Positions 17,527-26,409 of a DNA stretch of 64,000 bases are shown here, in pieces. Origin of the DNA: Colivivens sp963626085 (GTDB lineage: Bacteria > Bacteroidota > Bacteroidia > Bacteroidales > Bacteroidaceae); NCBI GenBank assembly GCA_963626085.1, contig CAVFVJ010000004.1:35977-99976 (forward strand), given 5' to 3'. Every line of letters starts with the position of its first letter. Within the stretch, counting starts at the first letter, position 1. The notes beneath the pieces are model-generated. The model had not been told where the DNA came from and did no database searches. It was given only the letters and a program-made list of their open reading frames with translations. A program made the position numbers and the translations under genes.

Positions 17527-19476
17527 ATGGCTGGAAATCTACGTGGACAAGTCTTCATAGGACTATGTTGCCTCATGATGCCTTTACAGGCACAAATCAC
17601 TATCGACACCGTTGAGGTGAGCGGACGCAGACTCTCGGAGTCGGAGCGTTCAGCCACTCCTGTGCAGACACTCAGCCAGACCGACATGCAACGGTTGGGG
17701 GTTACTGCCGTGAGCGATGCAGTGAAGCACATGGCTGGGGTTCAGGTGAAGGACTATGGTGGCATCGGTGGACTGAAGACGGTGAGCGTGCGCGGACTAG
17801 GGGCGCAACACACGGCTGTGATGTATGATGGTGTGGCTGTGAGCGACTGCCAGACGGGACAGATTGACATCAGCCGTTACGCTATCGACAACGTGGAGGA
17901 ACTGTCGCTCACCATCGGACAGGACGACAACATCTTCCAGACTGCCAAGCAGTTCGCTTCTGCCGGGGTTCTTAAGATTAACACCCAGTCACTGTCCGTC
18001 CAAAGCAAGGTAAGCGTGCGTACCGGGTCTTACGGTTTGGTCAACCCTACCCTTCTGTGGCGTTCGTTCGTAAACTCCAAACTCCACGTGTCTGCCTATG
18101 CCGATTACCTGCGTGCTGACGGCAACTACCGCTTCCACATGATGAACGGGAAGAAGAGTATCGACGAGAAAAGGAACAACAGCCATATAGAGACATGGAA
18201 GGGGGAGGTAAACCTCACATACCTCATCAATGCAAGACAGACACTAAAACTCAAAGGATACCTCTTCGACAGTAGCCGTGGACTGCCGGGCAACGTGGTG
18301 TACGACAATACTTATGCGGCTGAACACTCACACGACAAGAACTACTTCGGGCAACTGAGTTACATGAACCGCATGTCTGACAGATGGAAGCTGCAGGCGA
18401 ACGCCAAGTTCGACTGGTACTGGAACAAATATACGAACAAGACTGCTGCCGGGTTTACCGATGACAGGTTTCGTCAGACTGCCGTCTATGCCAACGCTAC
18501 CTTGTGGCATCTGACTCCTTGCGGACTCTCACTGTCACTTGCGCAAGACTTCGAGTACAATTACCTGCACAGCACACTCAAGTTCTGTCCCTTCCCTTCA
18601 CGCTATACACTCTTGTCCGTAATGGCAGCGCACTACACCAACAACTGGATAAGTGCGACAGCGTCACTGCTCAACACTTATATCACGGAGGACGTGAAAC
18701 TGGGCAATGCGGCAGACGACCGTCACCGACTCTCACCCGCTGTCAGTGTGAGTGTCCGACCGTTCAAGGACATCAACTGGAGACTGCGTGCGTCCTACAA
18801 GGATATATTCAGGAACCCTACGTTCAACGACCTCTATTATGTCTTGCTGGGCAACCGTGACCTTCGCCCGGAGAAGACAAAACAATTAAATGTAGGTACT
18901 ATATGGAACGACCAGTTCAACGGATTTGTTGAGTACGTCAGCCTGAGTCTCGATGCATACTGGGGTAAGGTGGACGACAAGATTGTAGCCATCCCAAAGA
19001 TGTTCTTCTGGACTATGTTCAATGTGGGGAAGGTACGTACACACGGTCTGGACGCTACTCTCAACATCAAGTCACGGCTGACAAAGGACATACGTCTCTA
19101 CGCTATGGCTACGTACAACTACATGAAAGCACTGGACGTGACTGCCCCTAACACAAGTGTGTGGCACAACCAACTGCCTTATACGCCAGAGCACTCGGGA
19201 AGCGGAAGTCTCACGGTGGAGACCCCACTCTTCAACCTCTCGTACAACCTGATATGGACTGGCAAGCGGTACAGTCTGCAACAAAACGCAGCATCCAACC
19301 GTATCAAGCCCTACTCCGATCACTCCGTGAGTCTATACCGCACATTCAACCTTGGAGCGACACAACTGAAACTGCAGGCTGACGCACTGAACCTCGGCAA
19401 CAGGAACTACGAAATCATCAGGTTCTACCCCATGCCAGGACGCAACTACAAGTTCACCGCAACGGTCATGTTCTAA
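17527..19476 (+). CDS. btuB: TonB-dependent outer-membrane cobalamin receptor (BtuB)
   Basis: The 649-residue protein has a signal peptide (ending MPLQAQ). A plug domain follows with DTVEVSGRRLSES and SVRGLGAQHTAVMYDGVAVSD. The rest forms alternating amphipathic strands up to the C-terminal FTATVMF, a typical outer-membrane terminal strand with final Phe. The cobalamin riboswitch immediately upstream and the BtuG-like gene downstream make B12 uptake by far the best specificity call. In Bacteroides, BtuB works with surface BtuG to capture cobalamin in a TonB-dependent way. The start lies about 50 bp after the riboswitch. Confidence 0.93.
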   Translation: MAGNLRGQVFIGLCCLMMPLQAQITIDTVEVSGRRLSESERSATPVQTLSQTDMQRLGVTAVSDAVKHMAGVQVKDYGGIGGLKTVSVRGLGAQHTAVMYDGVAVSDCQTGQIDISRYAIDNVEELSLTIGQDDNIFQTAKQFASAGVLKINTQSLSVQSKVSVRTGSYGLVNPTLLWRSFVNSKLHVSAYADYLRADGNYRFHMMNGKKSIDEKRNNSHIETWKGEVNLTYLINARQTLKLKGYLFDSSRGLPGNVVYDNTYAAEHSHDKNYFGQLSYMNRMSDRWKLQANAKFDWYWNKYTNKTAAGFTDDRFRQTAVYANATLWHLTPCGLSLSLAQDFEYNYLHSTLKFCPFPSRYTLLSVMAAHYTNNWISATASLLNTYITEDVKLGNAADDRHRLSPAVSVSVRPFKDINWRLRASYKDIFRNPTFNDLYYVLLGNRDLRPEKTKQLNVGTIWNDQFNGFVEYVSLSLDAYWGKVDDKIVAIPKMFFWTMFNVGKVRTHGLDATLNIKSRLTKDIRLYAMATYNYMKALDVTAPNTSVWHNQLPYTPEHSGSGSLTVETPLFNLSYNLIWTGKRYSLQQNAASNRIKPYSDHSVSLYRTFNLGATQLKLQADALNLGNRNYEIIRFYPMPGRNYKFTATVMF

Positions 19477-19558
19477 TGATAATACTGAAAGTCGCAACAT
19501 ACTGAAAACATGTTATATATAATCTATTTATTCATAAACCAATTAAACCAAAGAAAAG

Positions 19559-20629
19559 ATGAACAAGTATTCTCTTTACGCATTCGCACTTGCCACACTC
19601 ACATTTGCGGCTTGTAGCGACGACGATGACAACGACGACAAGGAAAAAGTAGTTCCAAGCACTTCGGCTGTTGTGCTCAACACTGGAAACTGGGGCGGCA
19701 ACGATGCGTCAATCATGCGCTATGACCTTACCAACCACACAACAACAGCGGACCTCTATTATCAGGCAAACTCCGAGAACCTCGGTGACCTCGGACAGGA
19801 CATCATCAAGTACGGTAGTAAGTACTATGTGACAGTGTCCACATCTTCAAAGGTTGTGGTGCTTGACAAGAACATGTCTATCATCAAGTCCATCGCCTTC
19901 GTCAATGAGGAGTCAAAGCCTACCACTCCACGCTACATGGCTTCTGCCAACGGTAAGGTGTACGTGACAGCTTATGACGGTACTGTATCTCGTATCGACA
20001 CAACCAGCCTCAACATCACTGGCAGTGTTGCTGTGGGCGACCACCCGGAAGGCATCAGCTACGCCAATGGTAAACTTTATGTGAACAACAGTGGTTACGG
20101 AAGTGGCAACACGGTATCTGTGATTGACGAAGCTTCCTTCACCAAGACCAAGGATGTGGAAGTGGTGCTCAACCCTTACAACCAGAGTGTAGTGGCTGCT
20201 GACGGCAATGTGTACATTGTGTCAAACGGAAACTATGCTGGTGCAAATTGGCTTACTGAAGACCAGTACGTCTACGCTTCTGTTCAGCGCATCAACACAA
20301 CAACTGATGAGGTAACTCCACTCTGCAACGGAACATACATCGCTACATACGGCAACAACCTCTATGTGCTTTATTCTGAGTATTACCTCCCGGAACGTGC
20401 TAAGGCGTTCGTCTATGACCTGAAGACAGGAGCAGAGACAACCCTCACAGACCTCAGTCAGTTCAACAGCCTCAACGGCATCGATGTTGACCCGACTACA
20501 GGCAACGTCTATGTCTACGACTCTCCTTACGGCTCAAACGCCAAGATATGTGGTCCTCTGCGGTCTGACGGCACTCCTGCATACTCAGTGGAGGCTGGTC
20601 CGTCCACTTGCAAGATGCTCTTTGAATAA
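19559..20629 (+). CDS. btuG: BtuG-like surface cobalamin-binding lipoprotein (beta-propeller)
   Basis: The 356-residue protein has a lipoprotein signal (MNKYSLYAFALATLTFAAC) followed by an Asp-rich surface-export-like stretch (SDDDDNDDKEK). The rest consists of repeated YVTN/quinoprotein-like blade segments such as YYVTVSTSSKVVVLDKN, KVYVTAYDGTVSRIDT, KLYVNNSG and NVYIVSNGN, consistent with a seven-bladed propeller. BtuG in Bacteroides thetaiotaomicron is such a lipoprotein, binds cobalamin extremely tightly and passes it to BtuB. Position directly behind btuB under a B12 riboswitch supports the same role. It lies 82 bp after btuB. Confidence 0.85.
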   Translation: MNKYSLYAFALATLTFAACSDDDDNDDKEKVVPSTSAVVLNTGNWGGNDASIMRYDLTNHTTTADLYYQANSENLGDLGQDIIKYGSKYYVTVSTSSKVVVLDKNMSIIKSIAFVNEESKPTTPRYMASANGKVYVTAYDGTVSRIDTTSLNITGSVAVGDHPEGISYANGKLYVNNSGYGSGNTVSVIDEASFTKTKDVEVVLNPYNQSVVAADGNVYIVSNGNYAGANWLTEDQYVYASVQRINTTTDEVTPLCNGTYIATYGNNLYVLYSEYYLPERAKAFVYDLKTGAETTLTDLSQFNSLNGIDVDPTTGNVYVYDSPYGSNAKICGPLRSDGTPAYSVEAGPSTCKMLFE

Positions 20630-20646
20630 TAACTGTAAACAAAATG

Positions 20647-20684
20647 ACAATCAACCGGAGGCTCACACGTCTTCGGTTGATTGT
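20647..20684 (+). terminator. Hairpin between btuG and btuF
   Basis: ACAATCAACCG (20647-20657) pairs with CGGTTGATTGT (20674-20684) and is followed by ATTCTCTTTTT. It is shaped like an intrinsic terminator, but the next gene starts only 18 bp later. It may act as a partial terminator that lowers btuF expression. Confidence 0.7.
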
Positions 20685-20701
20685 ATTCTCTTTTTACTCA
20701 C

Positions 20702-21826
20702 ATGAAAACATTCTCAATCCTGCTATCTGTACTTGCAGCAACACTGCTGTGCTCCTGTGGGGGAAACACCCAAGCAACGGACTCCGCTGGCGACACACTC
20801 CGTATGCGTCATGCGGAAAATATCTGTATCGTAAAGTATGACGATTATGTAAAGGTCGAACTTGCCAATCCCTGGCGCAAAGGGACACTGCTCCACACTT
20901 ATATACTGGTGAATGAGGACACAAGGACTACGGGACTGCCACAGGGAACAGTGGTAGAGGTGCCGCTGCGCAGGTCTGCCGTGTCTTCAGGCGTACACGG
21001 AGGTCTGATTGACGAGCTGGGTGCGGTGAAGTCCATCTGTGCTGTGTTCGAGGTGGAGTACTACACTAACAAGAACATACTCCGTGATTACAAGACTGGG
21101 CGCATAGTCAACCTCGGCAGTAGCATGTCGCCCAACATCGAACTGATAATCGACGCCCATCCAGATGCTCTGTTGCTTTCTCCGTTCGAGAACAGTGGCT
21201 ACGGACAGCTCGACAACCTCGACATCCCTATCATCGACTGTGCAGACTACATGGAGACTTCTCCGTTGGGACGTGCGGAGTGGATGAAGTTCTACGGACT
21301 TCTCTACGGCAAGGCGCAGGAGGCTGATTCTCTGTTCGATGCGATTGAAGAGGAATACAACTCCCTCAAGCAACTGGCAAAGAAGAGCACACGTCGCCCA
21401 CAGGTGGTCAACGACCTCATAACAGGATCTACATGGTATGTTCCGGGTGGCAACAGTACCACTGGCAAGTTGATTGCCGATGCAGGAGGCGATTATGTCT
21501 TCAGCAAGGAAAAGAAAAGTGGGTCTATAGCACTGTCGCCCGAAGTGGTGTTCGAGAAGTCACAGGATGCAGACGTGTGGATATTCAAGTATACACAGCC
21601 TACGGACAAGACCTACGGACAACTGGCAGCAGAGTCTCCTCTGTACTGTCAAATCAAAGCGTTCAAGGAACGTAATGTCTATGGCTGCAACCTCAGCTAT
21701 GTGCCGTTCTACAACGACCTGCCCTACCATCCAGAACGTCATCTCAAGGACCTCATAAAGATATTCAACCCTAGTGCCCTACCCCACTATCAGTTGAAAT
21801 ACTACAAACCGGTAGCCATAGAGTAA
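20702..21826 (+). CDS. btuF: BtuF-like ABC transporter substrate-binding lipoprotein
   Basis: The start at ATG 20702 gives MKTFSILLSVLAATLLCSCGG, a proper lipoprotein signal; an in-frame ATG 21 bp upstream lies in the preceding hairpin. The 374-residue product has the helical-backbone metal-receptor fold of BtuF/FhuD-type binding proteins. The N-lobe shows VPLRRSAVSS and NLGSSMSPNIELIIDAHPD, and ILLSPFE-like and LGRAEWMKFYGLLYGK segments mark the linking helix; the C-lobe includes VPGGNSTTGKLIADAGGDY. It would deliver periplasmic cobalamin to a BtuCD permease, but no btuC or btuD follows here. Riboswitch context supports B12 specificity. Confidence 0.85.
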   Translation: MKTFSILLSVLAATLLCSCGGNTQATDSAGDTLRMRHAENICIVKYDDYVKVELANPWRKGTLLHTYILVNEDTRTTGLPQGTVVEVPLRRSAVSSGVHGGLIDELGAVKSICAVFEVEYYTNKNILRDYKTGRIVNLGSSMSPNIELIIDAHPDALLLSPFENSGYGQLDNLDIPIIDCADYMETSPLGRAEWMKFYGLLYGKAQEADSLFDAIEEEYNSLKQLAKKSTRRPQVVNDLITGSTWYVPGGNSTTGKLIADAGGDYVFSKEKKSGSIALSPEVVFEKSQDADVWIFKYTQPTDKTYGQLAAESPLYCQIKAFKERNVYGCNLSYVPFYNDLPYHPERHLKDLIKIFNPSALPHYQLKYYKPVAIE

Positions 21827-21842
21827 ATAAAAGGAAGAAACA

Positions 21843-21874
21843 TTTGCTCATTCTAAAAAAATAGTCTACCTTTG
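21843..21874 (+). promoter_or_regulatory. Promoter for tRNA-Ser
   Basis: TTTG at 21843-21846 and TACCTTTG at 21867-21874 are separated by 20 bp, an ideal Bacteroidales promoter. The mature tRNA begins 17 bp downstream. Confidence 0.8.
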
Positions 21875-21891
21875 CACCCCGATAGGTCGAA

Positions 21892-21979
21892 GGAAAGATG
21901 CTCGAGTGGTTGAAGAGGCACGCCTGGAAAGCGTGTATACGTCAAAAGCGTATCGGGGGTTCGAATCCCCCTCTTTCCG
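21892..21979 (+). tRNA. tRNA-Ser (anticodon GGA)
   Basis: The acceptor stem GGAAAGA/TCTTTCC, anticodon loop CTGGAAA (anticodon GGA), a long variable arm (GTATACGTCAAAAGCGTATC region) and a TTCGAAT T-loop define a serine tRNA. CCA is not encoded. Palindromic repeats follow 16 bp downstream. Confidence 0.95.
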
Positions 21980-21995
21980 CATCAACAGACTTCAA

Positions 21996-22091
21996 TTAGT
22001 AGGTGACGTGTCCCACGTCACATTTTATCAAGTGTCCCACGTCACATTTTATCAAGTGTCCCACGTCACATCTTATCAAGTGTCCCACGAC
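21996..22091 (+). repeat. Short tandem array of REP-like units (24-bp period)
   Basis: Starting with TTAGTAGGTGACGTG, the core GTGTCCCACGTCAC recurs at 22008, 22032, 22056 and 22080 with spacer ATTTTATCAA. Only the first unit keeps the complete hairpin; later units keep only its right half. The array relates to the one at 7741. Confidence 0.9.
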
Positions 22092-22139
22092 TATAATACC
22101 CCCGATTTTTCGGGCCAGTGCATAAGTCAAAAAAAATAG

Positions 22140-22250
22140 TAACTTTGCACACAAATGGGAAAATCAACAAGACGTAAGCACACGGCCGAGTTCAAGGCCA
22201 AGGTTGCAATCGAGGCTCTTCGCGAGCAGTCGACACTGAGTGAGTCCTGA
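22140..22250 (+). pseudogene. IS3-family transposase OrfA remnant
   Basis: ATG 22155 opens a 31-codon frame beginning MGKSTRRKHTAEFKAKVAIE and stopping at 22250. The pattern (R/K)RHTAEFKAKVA-EAL-EQ-TL is the opening of IS3-type OrfA helix-turn-helix proteins, which normally run about 90-100 residues. A -7 box TAACTTTG at 22140-22147 remains ahead of it. The rest of the element is gone; the sequence after 22250 does not continue the family in any frame I could see. Confidence 0.8.
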
Positions 22251-22316
22251 CTTCATCACTTTTTTGCGCCATTAGATAGCGCAGATTGAAAATGAGGGCA
22301 TTAACTCGATTTTGAC

Positions 22317-22440
22317 CTATAGGTCATTTTGCGTGGTGAAACACGTCTTATTCCTCTTAAACACAAGAGAATACGGCGATTCAAAGTTTTGAAGTACAAA
22401 ATTGAGCATCACAACACCACTATAGGTCATTTTGCGTGGT
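22317..22440 (+). repeat. Pair of 21-bp direct repeats, 103 bp apart
   Basis: The identical 21-bp sequence (core TATAGGTCATTTTGCGTGGT) is at 22317-22337 and 22420-22440. The first copy is preceded by GAC, giving a palindrome GACCTATAGGTC. They lie in a gene-free stretch (22251-22574) between the IS3 remnant and the dnaK terminator. They may be ends of a lost mobile element. Confidence 0.8.
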
Positions 22441-22574
22441 AAATTGTCCATATTTGCCTTGTTCAACTTACATTTTTACATCTCGTCTACTTATTTTTTA
22501 CGTTTACTTTATGGTGCAAAAGTACGATAATTATGCGTAAACAACGAAAGAAATACAGAGTTTAACTAAAAAGA

Positions 22575-22607
22575 AAATCCGCATAGCTCAATGAGTTATG
22601 CGGATTT
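22575..22607 (-). terminator. Intrinsic terminator of dnaK
   Basis: AAATCCGCATA (22575-22585) pairs with TATGCGGATTT (22597-22607) around an 11-nt loop. T-rich flanks lie on both sides. It lies 33 bp beyond the dnaK stop codon. Confidence 0.85.
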
Positions 22608-22639
22608 GATTATTTATACCTTTCGGTAGTTGTCTGTAC

Positions 22640-24553
22640 TTACTTCACCTCTTCAAAGTCAGCATCTTGCACATCATCTGTGCTCTTGTCGCTACTTGAA
22701 GTAGACTGACCACTTGCCTGTGAGCTACCGGCATCTGCCTGACTTGCACCTCCTTGGTACATCTGCTGTGAAGCGGTCTGCATGATATTATTAAGTTCTG
22801 CCATCGCTGAGTCAACAGCATTCAAGTCCTGTGCCTTGTGCGCATCTTTCAGTTTACCGAGAGCTGCCTCAATCTGAGGACGTTTGTCTGCTGGAAGCTT
22901 GTCACCATTCTCCTTCAGGAATGTCTCGGTAGAGAATATCATTGAGTCTGCCTGGTTCAATTTGTCCACACGCTCACGTTGCTTTTTGTCGGCATCAGCG
23001 TTGGCTTCTGCCTCAGCCTTCATACGGTTGATTTCATCCTCAGAAAGACCAGATGAAGCCTCGATACGTATTGACTGTTCCTTACCAGTCGCCTTATCCT
23101 TTGCACTCACGTTCAGAATACCGTTGGCATCAATGTCGAATGAGACCTCTATCTGAGGAACTCCACGACGTGCCGGAGCGATACCAGTCAGGTTGAATAT
23201 ACCAATCTGCTTGTTGTCGGCAGCCATAGGACGCTCACCCTGAAGAACCCTGATGGTCACTTCGGTCTGGTTGTCTGCTGCAGTAGAGAACGTCTCGCTC
23301 TTCTTGCACGGAATTGTAGTGTTGGCATCAATCAGTTTAGTCATCACGCCACCGAGAGTTTCGATACCCATTGACAGCGGAGTCACATCAAGAAGCACAA
23401 TGTCGCCTACACCCTCTTCCTTGTTCAATATGGCACCCTGGATGGCAGCACCCACAGCCACGACCTCGTCTGGGTTAACACCCTTTGACGGAACTTTTCC
23501 AAAGAAGTCCTCAACGACTTTCTGCACTGCGGGTATACGACTTGAACCACCTACGAGGATAACCTCATCAATATCGGAAGTACTGATACCTGCCTCCTTA
23601 ATAGCATTCTTGCATGGTTCAAGACAATCTTGAATCAATTCGTGAGCCAAAGCCTCGAACTTTGCACGTGTGAGAGTCTTCACAAGGTGTTTCGGCATTC
23701 CGCTTGCGACAGTGATGTAAGGAAGGTTGATTTCAGTTGTAGTAGAACTTGACAACTCAATCTTAGCCTTCTCAGCAGCCTCCTTCAGACGCTGCATTGC
23801 CATTGGGTCGAGAGTAAGGTCGACACCTTCCTGCTCTTTGAATTCACTGGTAAGCCAATTGATGATCACCTGGTCGAAGTCATCACCGCCAAGGTGAGTG
23901 TTACCATTAGTAGAGAGCACCTCAAACACACCTGCACCAAATTCCAGTATTGATATATCGAATGTACCACCACCAAGGTCGAACACCGCAATCTTCATAT
24001 CTTTGTTTGCCTTGTCTATACCGTAAGCGAGTGCAGCGGCTGTCGGCTCGTTCACGATACGCTTAACTTCAAGTCCAGCGATTTGACCAGCCTCTTTTGT
24101 TGCCTGACGCTGTGAGTCAGAGAAGTACGCTGGTACTGTGATGACAGCCTCTGTCACTTCCTGTCCGAGATAATCCTCCGCAGTCTTCTTCATCTTCTGA
24201 AGAATCATTGCAGAAATCTCCTGTGGAGTGTAGAGACGACCGTCGATGTCAACACGCGGAGTGTTGTTGTCGCCCTTCACCACTGAATAAGGCACACGCG
24301 CGATTTCCTTCTGAACCTGATCGTATGTTTCACCCATGAAACGTTTGATTGAGTATACAGTGCGTTTCGGGTTCGTGATTGCCTGACGCTTGGCTGGATC
24401 GCCCACTTTACGTTCGCCGCCATCAACAAATCCCACTACTGACGGTGTTGTACGCTTACCTTCGCTGTTTGCAATAACCACCGGTTCATTTCCTTCAAAG
24501 ACTGAAACACATGAGTTTGTTGTTCCTAAGTCTATTCCAATTATCTTTCCCAT
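22640..24553 (-). CDS. dnaK: Chaperone DnaK (Hsp70)
   Basis: The 637-residue protein is a complete Hsp70. It has GIDLGTTNSCVSV at the N-terminus, the phosphate-binding DLGGGTFD, the adenosine motif ILVGGSSRIP and the linker region ILLDVTPLSMGIE. The substrate-binding domain and helical lid follow, then a Gln/Ser/Ala-rich tail ending in DVQDADFEEVK. It uses ATP to refold and disaggregate client proteins with DnaJ and GrpE. Neither grpE nor full-length dnaJ is adjacent. No CIRCE element was found upstream. A terminator follows the gene, so it is probably transcribed alone. Confidence 0.98.
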   Translation of the reverse strand: MGKIIGIDLGTTNSCVSVFEGNEPVVIANSEGKRTTPSVVGFVDGGERKVGDPAKRQAITNPKRTVYSIKRFMGETYDQVQKEIARVPYSVVKGDNNTPRVDIDGRLYTPQEISAMILQKMKKTAEDYLGQEVTEAVITVPAYFSDSQRQATKEAGQIAGLEVKRIVNEPTAAALAYGIDKANKDMKIAVFDLGGGTFDISILEFGAGVFEVLSTNGNTHLGGDDFDQVIINWLTSEFKEQEGVDLTLDPMAMQRLKEAAEKAKIELSSSTTTEINLPYITVASGMPKHLVKTLTRAKFEALAHELIQDCLEPCKNAIKEAGISTSDIDEVILVGGSSRIPAVQKVVEDFFGKVPSKGVNPDEVVAVGAAIQGAILNKEEGVGDIVLLDVTPLSMGIETLGGVMTKLIDANTTIPCKKSETFSTAADNQTEVTIRVLQGERPMAADNKQIGIFNLTGIAPARRGVPQIEVSFDIDANGILNVSAKDKATGKEQSIRIEASSGLSEDEINRMKAEAEANADADKKQRERVDKLNQADSMIFSTETFLKENGDKLPADKRPQIEAALGKLKDAHKAQDLNAVDSAMAELNNIMQTASQQMYQGGASQADAGSSQASGQSTSSSDKSTDDVQDADFEEVK

Positions 24554-24780
24554 AATATATAATGTTTATTTGTTTTACGTTTGTTTTCTGTCCTCACCGT
24601 CAGCGTGACCGCTTGTCAGCCTCGCGCCAGTCTAGCATCGGACTCACCCTACTTAGAGCAAAGTGAATGCCAAGAAAGAAAGACTGTCGCCACTGACACC
24701 GTTAAAAGATGAAAGATGCGAGAAAGTCTGCCACATTGTCCGCATTCATGCACCCATACATCAAATAAATGGATTTTCTC

Positions 24781-24811
24781 TTGCCTATCCTAGCGTTTTA
24801 TACTATCTTTG
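24781..24811 (+). promoter_or_regulatory. Promoter for the envelope gene trio at 24852-27219
   Basis: TTG at 24781-24783 is followed after 20 bp by TATCTTTG at 24804-24811, 41 bp before ATG 24852. The rest of the 298-bp divergent dnaK region shows no other recognisable element. Confidence 0.6.
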
Positions 24812-24851
24812 CAACGGAAATTAAAATTGCTAACGAACACGGGAAATACGT

Positions 24852-25643
24852 ATGAATCTAACAAAAGCAGCGATACTGGCAGTGTGTTTCATTGCCTCCT
24901 CGTTTGGAGCGGACTTGAACGCACAGATTGAGAAGGCAGACTATCTTTGGATTGTAGACACCTCAAACAAGGGACACGGCAGAAACATTTACATTCAGGG
25001 AATCCAGCACGCCATTGACACGTTCTACACCGAAGTGACCAAAACCGACGAGATACACGCCTATAGTTTCGGCAAGTCATTGAGTGAAAGAGACGATATT
25101 GTCGATGCGGACTTCAACCGCTACAGTAACATTACGGTAATGCTCGAAGGTCTTGACTCGCTAATATCACACTCGAAGAGCCATTACGTAAGGGCTTTCG
25201 TCCTGTCGGACTTCTTCAACGAGACTCCGCTGTCGGGCGACGTACCGATAAACCCGGTGGAACTGATGTATCTGCAGAGTCGGTTCATGTCGACCTGCTC
25301 CACAAAAGATGTCAGGATATACCTGCTGATAACTCCGCCTACAAGCAGTTTCGGAGGCTACTCGCTCGAACAGGTCAAACAGATACTGCCGTCGTACTGC
25401 ACCGAGTCGTTTGCCGTGACTCCCGACAAGAGGACGGTGGACTATCTGATAAAGGCAGTGGACGAGACCAACCAGCGGAGAGGCATAGGGGCAGACGAAG
25501 CTGAGGAAGAATCAACACCCATAGTCACATACGTCATACTCTGCCTCTTCCTTGCAGTAATCGTGGGAACCATACTCTACTTCTCTTTCAACAGGAAGAA
25601 AACGAAAACAGACAAGACTACATCTAAACATAAAAAGGAATGA
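24852..25643 (+). CDS. Membrane-anchored hypothetical protein with vWA-like domain
   Basis: The 263-residue protein has a signal peptide (about 1-25, ending SFGADLNAQ). A predicted alpha/beta domain starts with YLWIVDTSNKG, where a von Willebrand A domain would carry its MIDAS motif. Here the motif is DTSNK rather than DxSxS, so metal binding is doubtful. VRAFVLSDFFNETP fits the next core strand. One transmembrane helix (IVTYVILCLFLAVIVGTILYF) precedes a basic tail. The extracytoplasmic domain faces the periplasm. It overlaps the next gene by 4 bp, suggesting the two products work together. Family not recognised with confidence. Confidence 0.6.
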   Translation: MNLTKAAILAVCFIASSFGADLNAQIEKADYLWIVDTSNKGHGRNIYIQGIQHAIDTFYTEVTKTDEIHAYSFGKSLSERDDIVDADFNRYSNITVMLEGLDSLISHSKSHYVRAFVLSDFFNETPLSGDVPINPVELMYLQSRFMSTCSTKDVRIYLLITPPTSSFGGYSLEQVKQILPSYCTESFAVTPDKRTVDYLIKAVDETNQRRGIGADEAEEESTPIVTYVILCLFLAVIVGTILYFSFNRKKTKTDKTTSKHKKE

Positions 25644-26380
25644 AAGAGCTTTCAACATCGTTCTGCCTGTCCAACGGATGGACACTCTTCAAGAAATACG
25701 GACTGACACTGTCCGCCATTACCCTCGCCTACTACGCAATTCAGCAAATGACATGTTTGCCACTAACTATAGCTCGTGTTATGGCGGACCCTAGCATAAA
25801 TGGGGCGTACTACGGCTATGGAGCACAGCCCATGTTCATGCAGGGAACAAGTATCATGCTGATGATTCCATGTACATTATTATCTGCACTGATCACCTAC
25901 GTGTTCAGTTTCGGATTCATTGGGATGATTATGCGGCTCACAGCAGGTACACTGACAAGCGTGTCCTTCTCACCGTTCAAGCAACCGATCATAACTTATC
26001 TCAAATTCATAGCCGTTTACATCATCTGCGGACTAGCTATCAGTGTCGGTTGCCTTATCTGTCTAGTCCCTGGCATTTATCTGGCAGTAAAACTCAACTT
26101 CGTACCTTATTATATATTAGACCATCCAGAGGCAAGCATAGAAGAGGCGTTGACTGTGGGATGGCGTATGACAAACGGTAATTTTTGGAACATCCTCGGT
26201 ATGCTGTTCACATGTGTCGGTGTGGTAATCGTCGGATTCCTCTTGTGCTGTATAGGCATGGTCGCTGCAGTGCCTTTATGTTACTTCATAGAGTCGACAG
26301 CCTACTATGAACTGTTGGGCAACATTGAACCTGAAAGAAATTCCGAGTACGACAAACATGAGAGAACAACCTTTCTTTAA
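25640..26380 (+). CDS. Polytopic membrane protein (DUF975-like), function unknown
   Basis: The 246-residue protein is strongly hydrophobic, with about five or six membrane helices. They include MLMIPCTLLSALITYVFSFG, the stretch FIAVYIICGLAISVGCLICL, and GMLFTCVGVVIVGFLLCCIG. The layout, with a conserved loop SIEEALTVGWRMTNGNFWNI, resembles the DUF975/glycerophosphodiesterase-membrane-domain proteins of Firmicutes and Bacteroidota. These have no established function. Its start overlaps the stop of the vWA-like gene (25640-25643). A peptidyl-prolyl isomerase gene follows after 29 bp. Confidence 0.65.
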   Translation: MKELSTSFCLSNGWTLFKKYGLTLSAITLAYYAIQQMTCLPLTIARVMADPSINGAYYGYGAQPMFMQGTSIMLMIPCTLLSALITYVFSFGFIGMIMRLTAGTLTSVSFSPFKQPIITYLKFIAVYIICGLAISVGCLICLVPGIYLAVKLNFVPYYILDHPEASIEEALTVGWRMTNGNFWNILGMLFTCVGVVIVGFLLCCIGMVAAVPLCYFIESTAYYELLGNIEPERNSEYDKHERTTFL

Positions 26381-26409
26381 CTGATTGACGACACCCAACC
26401 CCTACAGAC

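Noticed and set aside
21906..22139. Open frame starting in tRNA-Ser and running through the 24-bp repeats
   Set aside because: It begins inside a tRNA and encodes only the repeat (VSHVTFYQ periods); not a gene.
24554..24851. CIRCE or heat-shock sigma promoter upstream of dnaK
   Set aside because: I looked for TTAGCACTC-N9-GAGTGCTAA and found nothing similar; no convincing alternative promoter could be placed.
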